A program made the translations under genes and the position numbers. Below the pieces are notes generated by a model that saw only the letters and a program-made list of their open reading frames with translations, ran no database searches and was not told the origin of the DNA. Below, piece by piece: positions 20,859 to 30,150 of a stretch of 64,000 bases of DNA (positions are counted from its first letter, which is position 1; every line of letters starts with the position of its first letter). Source of the stretch: Chelydra serpentina (taxonomy: Eukaryota > Chordata > Testudines > Chelydridae); the NCBI GenBank assembly GCA_037349315.1, contig JBAIAC010000057.1:16275501-16339500 (forward strand), given 5' to 3'.

Positions 20859-22379
20859 GGCACTTCCTACATTCCTATTACCTGGGTGCCCTGAGGCGTA
20901 ACTGGTAGGGTTGGTTGGAATGTTTTAATCAAAACCGATTTGATGGAACAAATGTTTTTGCAGAAAGTGTCTGCTTTCTGATGAGGATTTAGAGTTTGAA
21001 TCAAAATATTTTCATCCAAACCCTGAAAAGTGCTGGCTGCAAATTCAGTTTTTGATCTTTTGGTGGGGGTTGAGGGGATGGGACTCATTTTCACAGATAT
21101 CATCCTTGGCTTGGGGAACCCCATTTTACAACCAGTTCTGGTATCAGACTATTCAAGTCTTGATCCAGAGCCCACTGGGGCCAGTGGAAAGACTCACATT
21201 GACTCCAATGGACCTCTTGTCCCCACAAGCCCATATTGCTAGAGAGGGTCCCAAGGGGCTTTCCCAGGACATTTTGACCCTACAAAATTAAAGAACCACA
21301 TTTTGAGCGAGAAACTGTATTTCAGGGATTGCTTGGTGAAAACACTTCAGCACTAAGCAAACTTCCAAATCCCAGAATAGGAACTGGCAAGTGGTTTTAT
21401 GCTAAATCTCAGGCAAAAAAACTGTTCCCATTTGCCCAGCTGTAGCTAATGCTGTTTGTAAACAGCTGGAGTCTTTCTCCTAAAATGCCTCTCTTATGCC
21501 CGGCTGTTAATTTGACAGTGCTGAGTAAATGTAGTTAATGATGAGACGGCATCATCCTGCCATCAGGTTGTGCCTGCAAAGTCATTTAATCGCATGAATG
21601 GGGGAGGAGCAGAAAGAGCTGGGAGCTGTGTACAAAGGCTGCGAACCAGCTCAGTGAATCTTCCTGCAGCGCAAACCTCCCTCCCCTCCCCTGCCATCTG
21701 CCAGGATCCCAGTAAATAGAGCACAGGCAGGTTCATGTTTCAAGGCTTCATCTACAAGGGTTACATTGACCTAATTAGTCTCTCAAACAAATCGGGGGAG
21801 GGGGGGGAGAACCTAAAGTCTTCTGCTTCTGCAATGAATTCTCTCCACCTCCTTTTGCTCTGCTGGCCCCAGGGATACATTCCATGCAGGTGAGTCTGAT
21901 TGCAGCAATATTTGAATCCTCTTTACTCTCATTCCGGGGATGCCACATGCTGTCTTCTGACCTCATTAGCTTCCCCTCCTGTTTCTCTTTCCTGCTTCAC
22001 ACTCTTTAGCCCCATTGATGTGCTAATTACTCTACAAAGTTGTCTGCAGGAATTTGCTCTGCTGCTGCTCCTCTAAGCTGGGGGTGAGGGGGACTGGGGA
22101 CCTGGAGTCAAAAGCGGGAGCTGGGGTTTCCTCCGAGAGATGTATGCTGGGAGCTGTCAAAATGCCATCCCAGAATTGGGGCGAGGGGAGACCTTTGTTT
22201 ACAAACAGTTGCTGTTTGAGCCCACATGCTGGGTCCTTGCCACCCACCCTCACCTTGGGGCTTGGCAGCAGGGCGGTGTGCTGGTGCACACACCAGGGGT
22301 TGGGAACAACTTTGGCTCCCGCTCCCGGGACAGTGAAGCTCAGCTATACTATGAGGCTCTTGGCCTCCAAGTAAGAGGG
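20859..22379. other. No gene recognised
   Basis: Unique-looking. CATTGACTCCAATGG near 21195 resembles a short palindromic amniote repeat. No gene is supported. Confidence 0.4.
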
Positions 22380-22398
22380 TTAATTAATTAATTAATTG
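22380..22398. repeat. TTAA microsatellite
   Basis: TTAATTAATTAATTAATTG, directly at the 3' end of the following minus-strand CR1. It may have grown out of the CR1 target or tail. Confidence 0.8.
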
Positions 22399-22404
22399 GT
22401 TTAA

Positions 22405-23193
22405 TAGAAGATTAGGGTTGGAAGAAACCTCAGGAGGTCATCTAGTCCAACCCCCTGCTCAAAGTCTGACCAACCCCAACTAAATCATCCCAGCCAGGGC
22501 TTTGTCAAGCCAGACCTTAAAAACCTCTAAGGATGGAGATTCCACCACCTCCATAGGGGACCCATTCCAGTGCTTCACCACCCTCCTAGTGAAATAGTTT
22601 TTCCTAATATCCAACCTAGACCTCCCCCACTGCAACTTGAGACCATTGCTCCTTGTTCTGTCATCTGCCACCACTGAGAATAGCCGAGCTCCATCTTCTT
22701 TGGAACCCCACTTCAAGTAGTTGAAGGCTGCTATCAAATCCCCCCTCACTCTTCTCTTCTGCAGACTAAATAATCCCAGTTCCCTCAGCCTCTCCTCATA
22801 AATCGTGTGCCCCAGCCCCTGAATCATTTTCGTTGCCCTCTGCTGGACTATCTCCAATTTGTCCACATCCTTTCTGTAGTGGAGGTGCCAAAACTGGACA
22901 CAGTACTCCAGATGTGGCCTCACCAGTGCTGAATAGAATCACTTCCCTCGATCTGCTGGCAATGCTCCTACTAATGCAGCCCAATATGCCGTTAGCCTTC
23001 TTGACAACAAGGGCACACTGCTGACTCATATCCAGCTTTTTGTCCACTGTAATCCCCAGGTTCTTTTCTGCAGAACTGCTACTTAGCCAGTTGGTCCCCA
23101 GCCTGTAGCAGTGCATGGGATTCTTCTGTCCCAAGTGCAGGACTTTGCACTTGTCCTTGTTGAACCTCATTATTTCTTTTGGCCCAATCCTCC
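22405..23193 (-). mobile_element. CR1 LINE, 5'-truncated, C-terminal ORF2
   Basis: The minus strand encodes the end of the reverse transcriptase ORF in two overlapping frames: MRFNKDKCKVLHLGQ to [15 protein letters not shown] (23170-22930), then a shift to [40 protein letters not shown] (22923-22480). The catalytic FADD region is upstream of the truncation. The 3' tail faces left (AGGGTTGGAAGAAACCTCAG). Confidence 0.93.
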
Positions 23194-23835
23194 CATTGCT
23201 TTGTGCAGGGCAGGGCTTTCTATGCCATCCAGTGCTCTTCTGGCATTGAGCGAAATCAAGAAGGCCAGATGATCTGGAGGTTTCATTCGTTTGCTCCCAG
23301 GTGGAATCTGCAGGGTTTCCCTCCAGCTATCTGGTTCCTGACACAAACCTGACTCCATCTCTATCAGGCTGGGGAAATCTTTGCCCAGGCTTTGTGCTGA
23401 GCTGTTTGGGAGATTTTTCTGGGCTGAACCCAGAGGAGAAAGATCGGGCTATGCTGACTGCATTTTTGCACTGAGCTGGACACACCTCAACATCAGGAGG
23501 GTATTGAGAAATCGGAGGGAATTCAGATAAGGGCAATAAAAATGAGTATCTTTGTGTGGGGTGGCAGGATGAGGACAGGGCAGGCAAGAAGGAAGGAACA
23601 GGAAAGAGCCATATCCTGCTGTTCTTTACTTTGTTGTGAAGCTGGAGTAACTCCCTTAAAACCAGTGGAGTTAGAATGGTGTAGAACTGGTGTGAGTGAG
23701 GTTAGGCTTACGGCCCAATCAGTATCACTTGGCGAGAGGAGAACTAGGCTCCATAACCAGGGAGAACGGGGTGGAGTTAAAAACAGGAACAATCAGGGTG
23801 AATCTCCGGGGAAATGTCCTGTCTGTGTTTTTATA
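23194..23835. other. No gene recognised
   Basis: Unique-looking. An open frame at 23542-23922 runs into a CR1 tip and shows no domain. Confidence 0.4.
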
Positions 23836-23925
23836 AACTCAGAGACAGTAAGGCCAGAAGGGAGCATCATAATCATCCAGTCTGACTTCTGCACCTCACA
23901 GGCCACAGAACCTGTGCACTGAGGG
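23836..23925 (-). mobile_element. CR1 3' tip, same subfamily as 57730-61107
   Basis: GACAGTAAGGCCAGAAGGGA and CCAGTCTGACTTCTGCACCT match the tail of the long CR1 at 57740-57810 (AAGGTCAGAAGGGACC, TAGTCTGACCTCCTGCAC). Confidence 0.75.
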
Positions 23926-24899
23926 GGTCCAGAGCCTCTCAGGGGAATTGGCGGGTTGCTTGAGACAGTTAAACAGGTCTGGACAAAGTGCCGGGCTGTT
24001 TGCTGTAGGGGAAAGTCCTGTGAGGACGTTGGGATGGGCTAGATCACCAAATAGGCCTGCCTCGTGATCATGTGATTTCAGAGTTGTTGATAGCAGATCC
24101 CTTCCCCCTTCTGTCAGCCACTGGCTCCGGTCAGTGATTTTTCAAGCAAAACTTCTACTTCAGCTTTCCTCAGGGCTCTAGTTCAGAGAGGGGCATAATG
24201 TATTTGTGAACCAGCCTGACGGACTCAGTAGGGGACCCCCCATCTTCTTTGGATGCTTTTCTTGAATGTAATACTTGTGCTATGTTTTACACTTCCTCTG
24301 CGTGATCAATGCTGCCAATTTCGCTGCAGTTACTTCCCTTACTTTTATTTTGATGGTGTGTTGTGCTGTGTAGGCTCATTTCAGGGGGCCTTTTTCTGCC
24401 TTTCAGAAGTGGATCAGCTTTTAACGGTATTTGAAGAAATGTCCTTTCCCCGGCTGTTCTGCGGTAAGGATTCCTCATGTGTTAAACTCCATGCAGCTAC
24501 CTTTCTGTGTATTCCCTCTAGCTTAATTCCTGGGCTAATAGGCCTCCTGCCACTTTCGCTTCTGGAGAGAATTTTTTTTCTTTTTTACCATGTATTGTAT
24601 GAAAAGCAAATGTTCCTCTTCTGGCTGCACCTTCTCCCATTCACGCCTCACCTCTCGTCTTTTGTGCCCTCCTTTTGCTTTACATTCTCTCCTGGGACAA
24701 AAACTCCGGACCAGCCCCTCAGCTGGCATAAGCTAATGGTGCTTCACTAGTTTGCACGGGCAGAGGAGCTGGCTGTGTGGGTTAGTTCTGGGCCTTTCCT
24801 TTTCCTCCATCATTTCTATTCTGCAGAATTGTCTGTCCCTTTCGGTTCTGTTGTTGCTTTCAGTGCATCCCATAGAGTTCTGTCTGAAATGGTCCCATT
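23926..24899. other. No gene recognised; may hide the left end of Harbinger B
   Basis: No terminal repeat like GCCCTGGTCTACACTA was found. A 165-codon frame at 24253-24750 is rich in Leu, Phe and Cys and looks like chance reading of a T-rich strand. Confidence 0.4.
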
Positions 24900-25156
24900 G
24901 GCACGGACACGGCAGTATGCCTCCATTACGTCATCTGCCTGATGGGGCAGAACACATTGTCGCTGGTGGTTCTGGGTACATGTCGTCAAGCCATCCCCCC
25001 TCCCTCCCTCCGTGAAAGCAACCTTTTTCGCGCCTTTTTCTGGAGTTTCCTGGTTTGCTACGGCAAGCATGGAGCCTGCTCAGCTTACAATGACCCTGTG
25101 TCTCCAGCGTACGCCTGGACATTAGGTCTAGTGGGGATTCAGTCACGCTATAATGC

Positions 25157-25233
25157 AGGCAGAGGTATAGTTCAGCGGTTTGAGCATTGGCCTGCTAAAC
25201 CCGGGGTTGCGAGCTCAATCCTTGAGGGGGCCA
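25157..25233 (+). repeat. tRNA-like SINE head, no tail (1 of 2)
   Basis: GGTATAGTTCAGCGGTTTGA and GGGGTTGCGAGCTCAATCC are the A- and B-box regions of the SINE. The copy ends at GAGGGGGCCA without the CR1-like tail. It lies in the 5' region of Harbinger B. Confidence 0.75.
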
Positions 25234-25483
25234 TTCTGTCTGAGACTGGTAGTTGCGGGACTATACAGTTCCTTCCCTTCTAGCAGCAGATGGTGCAATA
25301 GGCCTGAAATTGGCACTGTCTCCTGTGTGCAGCAGACAGTGCAATATGCTTGCAAGCCATCATCATCGTCCCCTGTGTGCTCATGGCTGGCCAGGGGCGC
25401 TTGGACATAAATGGGAGTGACTCTGGTCATTCTCTCTTTTACGTTTTGTTTAATGGCGATTCAGTACTGCCTGGAACACGGGC

Positions 25484-25556
25484 AGAGGGATAGCTCAGCA
25501 GTCTGAGCGTTGGCCTGCTAAACCCGGGGTTGTGAGTTCAATCCTTGAGGGGGCCA
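25484..25556 (+). repeat. tRNA-like SINE head, no tail (2 of 2)
   Basis: GGATAGCTCAGCAGTCTGAG and GGGGTTGTGAGTTCAATCC, again stopping at GAGGGGGCCA. It shares AACCCGGGGTTG with the first copy, where the full SINEs have AACCCAGGGTTG. The two are therefore probably duplicates of one insertion. Confidence 0.75.
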
Positions 25557-25817
25557 GGAGATGATAACGGATAGCAAGCATATTGCACCGTCTACTACCG
25601 AGCACCCAGGAGATGATGACGGCTAGCAAGCATACTGCATCGTCTGCTGTCAGCCTACCCCTTGCTCCCACCTCCCTCCGTGAAAGCAACTGAGAGGGGA
25701 GCAAAAAATCCTTTTGTGCCTTTTTTCATGCGGGTGCCATATTGCTGACACCATTGTTATCCACCCGCCGCTTCTGCTGCCGCTCTGCTGTCCTGCAGAC
25801 ACCATACCAGGGAAAGC

Positions 25818-27112
25818 ATGGAGCCCGCTCAGATCGCCGCAGCTGTTATCGGCGTTATGAACACCACGCGCATTGTCCAGCAGTATATGGAGAACGAGAA
25901 CCAGGACCTGCTACAGCTACAGCAGGCGAGGAGGCGACGGCAGTGCCCTGAGGACAGTGATGAGGACATGGACACAGACCTCTCTCAAAAAAGGCCCCCC
26001 CGCAAGGTGGACATCATGGTGGTAATGGGGCAGGTTCATGCCATGGAACGCCGATTCTGGGCCCGGGAAACAAGCACAGACTGGTGGGACCACATAGTGC
26101 TGCAGGTGTGGGACAATCAGCAATGGCTGCGAAACTTTCGCATGCGTAAGGGCACTTTCATGGAACTTTGTGAGTTGCTTTCCCCTGCCCTGAAGCGCCA
26201 GAACACCAAGATGAGAGCGGCCCTCACAGTAGAGAAGCGAATGGCGATAGCCCTGTGGAAGCTTGCAACACCAGACAGCTACCGGTCAGTCGCGAATCAA
26301 TCAGAGTGGACAAATCTACCGTAGGGGCTGTTGTGATGCAAGTAGCCAACACGATCACCGAGCTGCTGCTACCAAGGGTTGTGACTCTGGGAAATGTGCA
26401 GGTCATACTGGATGGCTTTGCAGCAATGGGGTTCCCGAACTGTGGTGGGGCGATAGACGGAACCCATATCCCTATCTTGGCACCGGACCACTAAGCCAGC
26501 GAGTACATAAACCAAAAGGGTTACTTTTCAATAGTGCTGCAAGCACCGGTGGATCACAAGGGACGTTTCACCAACATCAACGTGGGATGGCCAAGAAAGG
26601 TACATGACGCTCGCATCTTCAGGAACTCTGGTCTATTTCAGCTGCTGCAGCAAGGGACTTTCTTCCCAGTCCAGAAAATAGCCATTGGGGATATTGAAAT
26701 GCCTATAGTTATCCTTGGGGACCCAGCCTACCCCTTAATGCCATGGCTCATGAAGCCATTCACAGGAAGCCTGGACAGTAGTCAGGACCTTTTCAACTAT
26801 AGGCTGAGCAAGTGCAGAATGGTGGTGGAATGTGCATTTGGACATTTAAAGGCACATTGGCGCAGTTTATTGACTAGGTTAGACCTCAGCGAAACCAATA
26901 TTCCCATTATTATTACTGCTTGCTGTGCGCTCCACAATATCTGTGAGAGTAAGGGGGAGACGTTTATGGCGGGGTGGGAGGTTGAGGCAAATCACCTGGC
27001 TGCTGGTTATGCGCAGCCAGACACCAGGGCGATTAGAAGAGTACAGCAGGGTGCGTTGCGCATCAGGGAAGCTTTGAAAACCAGTTTCATGAATGGCCAG
27101 GATGCTGTGTGA
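25818..27112 (+). pseudogene. Harbinger transposase, two lesions (element B)
   Basis: This PIF/Harbinger DDE transposase of about 430 codons begins at the ATG of MEPAQIAAAVIGVMNTTRIV. An N-terminal acidic/basic linker (CPEDSDEDMDTD, QKRPPRK) precedes the helical region (WDHIVLQVWDNQQWLRNFRM, TFMELCELLSPAL). The DDE_Tnp_4 core has GAIDGTH (first Asp codon about 26456), VGWPRKVHDARIFRNSG, VILGDPAYPLMPWLMKP (second Asp about 26720), MVVECAFGHLK (third residue, Glu) and CCALHNICESKGE. A frameshift near 26300 and a TAA at about 26492 interrupt it. An AATAAA lies at about 27220. The host gene HARBI1 is a domesticated relative of this family. It cannot make a full protein as it stands but was active recently in relative terms. 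Confidence 0.93.
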
Positions 27113-27264
27113 AAGTTCTGTTTTTCCCCTTAATGAAAAGCCCCGCGCCTTGATTCACTCTACTTCCCTGTAACCTAACCGTCCTCCCCTCCCCTCCTCA
27201 GTCACCGCTTGCAGAGGCAATAAAGTCATTGTTGCTTAAAATTCATGCATTCTTTATTAATTCA
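27113..27264. promoter_or_regulatory. Convergent polyadenylation region (transposase and Myb)
   Basis: GGCAATAAAGTC (about 27219-27230) would end the plus-strand transposase mRNA. TTCTTTATTAATTC just after it supplies AATAAA on the minus strand for the Myb gene. Element A has the same arrangement at 3335-3375. Confidence 0.65.
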
Positions 27265-29388
27265 TCAAACAAATGGGGAGATAACTGCAAAGGTTGCCCG
27301 GGATGGGTGGTGGAGGAAGGGAATCACCAGGATGGGTGGTGGAGGAGGGGATGAGGGAAGGACTAGGACACATGGCACTTTAAAACTTATTGAATGCCAG
27401 CCTTTTGTTGCTTGGACAGTTCTCTTGGCTTGAGTGGTTGGGTGCACGGAGGCCGTCCCAACGCGTTCTTGGGCATCTTGGTGATGAGGTTATGGGACGC
27501 GGGGAGGAGGGTGTTGGTTACACAGGGGCTGTAGCGGCGGTCTGTGCTCAGGCGGCCTTTCCTCAACCATCCGCGTTTCCTCAGCCATAAGCCGGAGGAT
27601 TTCCGTTTGATCCTCCAGTAGCCTCAGAATTGCATCCTGCCTTCTCTCAGCACACTGATGCCACCTACTCTCTTCATCCAGCCGCTGTCTCTCTTCATCC
27701 CGCCAGTCATTGTCTTCAGCACGCCACCTATCCGCGCGATCAAATTCTGCCTTCCTGGACTCCTACAGTGTCTGCCTCCACGCATTCTGCTGGGCCATTT
27801 CAGTGTGGGAGGACTGCATGAGCTCTGAGAACATATCGTCTCGATTCCTTTTTTTTTTACTTCTAATCTTCGCTAGCCTCTGGGACAGTGATGAAAGGGG
27901 GAGCATTGAAACATTTGCAGCTGCGGGAGGAAACAAACGGGAGAGGAGTAGTTTAAAAGACACATATTAGAGAACAATGCTCCTAACATTACATAGCACA
28001 TGTGCATTTGGTCCAAGGTCGCACTTTGCCTGTTATATTGAGGGTCTGCCGGTTTGGTGTGAGAGATCACACAAGCAGGGCTGGTGGGCAACAGAATTCG
28101 GCTTGCAGGCAGCCATGGTAAGCCACAGTTTGTTGGCTTCTTTAACCTTCATAACATGTGGGAATAGTTTCAAACAGCAACCCCCTCATTTCTCATAACA
28201 GACAGCCGTTGGGTTGGCCATTTAACATAGGTTGGCAATTGAAAAGGGAGGGGCGGCGGTTTTCGGGTTAACGTGCAGCGCGAACCTAATCGACCCCCCT
28301 GCCACACACGCACACACATCCAAGATGATCGCTGTTCCCCCTCCCCCCACCTCGTGGGTAACAGCGGGAAAGATTTCCATTCAGCCACAGGCAAACAGCC
28401 CAGCAGGGACGGACCCCTCTGAATATCCCCTTAATAAAATTCCCCTATTTCAACCAGGTGACCATGAATGATATCACTCTTCTGAGGATAACACAGACAG
28501 ATAAAGAACGGATGTTGCTTGAATGCCAGCAAACACCGGGACCATACGCCGCCATGCTTTGCAATGCAATGATTCCAGACTACGTGCTACTGGCCTGTCA
28601 TGGTAGAGTGTCTTTCCACGGAGCACGGGATAAGGCTGCCCTCCCCAGAAACCTTTTGCAAAGGCTTTGGGAGTACATCCAGGAGAGCTTTCTGGAGATG
28701 TCCCCGGAGGATTTCCGCTCCATCCCCGGACATGTTAACATACTTTTCCAGTAGCTGTAGCTGTACTGGCCGCGAATTAATCATTAAACACGCTTGCTTA
28801 TAAAACATGTATTAATTTAACAGAGGTACACTCACTAGAGGTCCCTTCTCTGCCTTCAAGGTCCGGGAGCACGCCTTGGGTGGGTTCGTAGGGTACTGGC
28901 TCCAGGGTGACAAACAGTTCCTGGCTGTTGGGGAAAAGGGCTTCTCCGCTTCCTTGCTCTGTGTGTGCGCTATTTTCAGCATCATTATCATCATCTTCCT
29001 CTTCCCGAAAATGCTCCTCACTGGTTTCTGATGATCCACATACGGAGTCAAACCACATGGGTGCGTTAGTGCTGGCTGCACCCCCTAGAATGGCATGCAG
29101 CTCATCATAGAAGCGGCATGTCTGGGGCTCTGACCCAGAGCGGCCATTTGCATCTCTGGTTCTTTGGTAGGCTTGCCTGAGCTCTTTAATTTTAACGTGG
29201 CACTGTTGCGTGTCCCTGTTGTAGCCTCTGTCCTGCATGCCCTTGGAGACTTTGGCATATGTATTGGCATTTCTTCTTTTGGACCGTAGTTCTGCTACCA
29301 TGGTTTCGTCTCCCCATACAGCGATCAGATCGTGTACCTCACGCTCGGTCCACACTGGATCTCGTATTCGGTTCTGGGACTCCATCAT
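27265..29388 (-). pseudogene. Myb/SANT-like Harbinger protein, two exons (element B)
   Basis: Exon 1 (29388-28836) encodes MMESQNRIRDPVWTEREVHD, a trihelix Myb/SANT-like domain (residues about 10-105: AKVSKGMQDRGYNRDTQQCH, VKIKELRQAYQRTRDAN, CRFYDELHAILGG) and an acidic tail. The donor is CTCTA|GTGAGT at 28836/28835. The acceptor TTTGTTTCCTCCCGCAG is at 27921. Joining leaves the frame intact (ACC TCT ACT GCA). Exon 2 (27920-27265) gives RLAKIRSKKKRNRDDMFSEL and a charged coiled coil (DEERQRLDEESRW, ILRLLEDQTEILRLM). Stops occur at 27765-27763 and 27492-27490; the second may lie close to the original end. It would bind the transposon ends and escort the transposase into the nucleus. The 915-bp intron houses a gene on the other strand. 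Confidence 0.85.
28115..28754 (+). CDS. Third Harbinger gene, nested, BEN-like small protein
   Basis: Predicted exon 1 ends with ATG (28115-28117) right before the donor GTAAGCC. The acceptor CCCCTATTTCAACCAG ends at 28457. Exon 2 (28458-28754) encodes about 98 codons: TMNDITLLRITQTDKERMLL, then TPGPYAAMLCNAMIPDYVLL, HGRVSFHGARDKAALPRNL, WEYIQESFLEMSPEDFRSIP, ending NILFQ. An internal ATG at 28464 is an alternative start. ATTAAA at 28783 may be the polyadenylation signal. The gene lies wholly within the Myb intron on the opposite strand. Element A has the same ATG|donor, acceptor and protein. The spacing of hydrophobic and basic residues resembles a BEN domain (a helical DNA-binding fold); this is inference and unverified. 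No lesion is visible. Confidence 0.65.
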
Positions 29389-29763
29389 GGTCTGATGATG
29401 AGATCTGCACTCACCTGCAGCTCGCCACGCTGGCCAAACAGGAAATGAAATTCAAAAGTTCGCGGGGCTTTTCCTGTCTACCTGGGCAGAGCATTCGAGT
29501 TCAGACTGCTGTCCAGAGTGGTCAAATGGTGCACTGTGGGATAGATCCAGGAGGCCAATACCGTCGAATTGCGTCCACACTAACCCTAATTCAATTAGGC
29601 AATATCACTTTAAGCGCTAATCCCCTCGTTGGGGGTGGAGTGGAGAAATCGATTTTAAGAGCCCTAGAAGTCGATGTGAATGGCTTCATCGTGTGGATGG
29701 GTGCACAGATCAATCGATATAATGCTAATAAATTTGACCTAAACTCATAGTGTAGACCAGGGC
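29389..29763. promoter_or_regulatory. Right terminal region of Harbinger B, Myb promoter side
   Basis: Non-coding sequence between the Myb start and the terminus. It includes AGGAGGCCAATACCGTCGAA and repeated TCGAT motifs (AATCGATTTTAAGAGCCC, GATCAATCGATAT). The same block ends a third copy at 54216-54545, so it is a conserved terminal domain, probably holding transposase/Myb binding sites and the Myb promoter. Confidence 0.6.
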
Positions 29764-29766
29764 TAA

Positions 29767-30150
29767 GAATCTGATCCATAGCCCATTGGAAAGATGGCTT
29801 TGGCTAGGCCCTAGTTCCTGGGTGCAGTGGGCTGTGCATTGCCTGGCTGACCTGTCTAGTCATGTTTTAGCACAAGAACAAGTCTCTTCCAAGTAAGAAT
29901 ATGCCCTTGCCTTGTGAGCCTCACAAAGGAGGGGGTTGAGGAGCTGTTTCCAGGAGGTGGGTGATTGCAGCAAGGTCCAAAGATACAGCAACAGAGGATC
30001 TTTGAGGAGCTTCTGTCACATTCGCTCAGACTGGAGATGCCATCTTCTCTAGCCCTCTCAATATTCTCTTCAGTCTGTAGTGCTCAGCACTCGACCCCAA
30101 AGCACCTACTTATCTGCTGCCCTTCTCTCTCCCAGGGTTGCTGTGATGTT
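29767..30150. other. No gene recognised
   Basis: Short unique-looking stretch. Nothing is supported. Confidence 0.4.

Larger units (their letters stand above)
24900..29763 (+). mobile_element. Harbinger DNA transposon, element B (nearly intact coding)
   Basis: The right end CATAGTGTAGACCAGGGC at 29763, followed by TAA, is an inverted form of the family's GGGCTTGTCTACACTA terminus. Three genes are present: transposase (+, 25818-27112), Myb/SANT-like protein (-, 29388-27265, two exons) and a small nested gene (+, 28115-28754). Defects are few: one frameshift and one stop in the transposase, two stops in Myb exon 2, none seen in the nested gene. The 5' region repeats a segment (CTCCCTCCGTGAAAGCAAC and CATGGAGCC..GCTCAG at about 25000-25080 and 25670-25830) and holds two tRNA-like inserts. 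I could not find the left terminal repeat, so the left edge is approximate. Confidence 0.85.

Noticed and set aside
24253..24750. 165-codon frame, hydrophobic
   Set aside because: A T-rich strand gives Leu/Phe runs. No topology, motif or splice context supports a gene.
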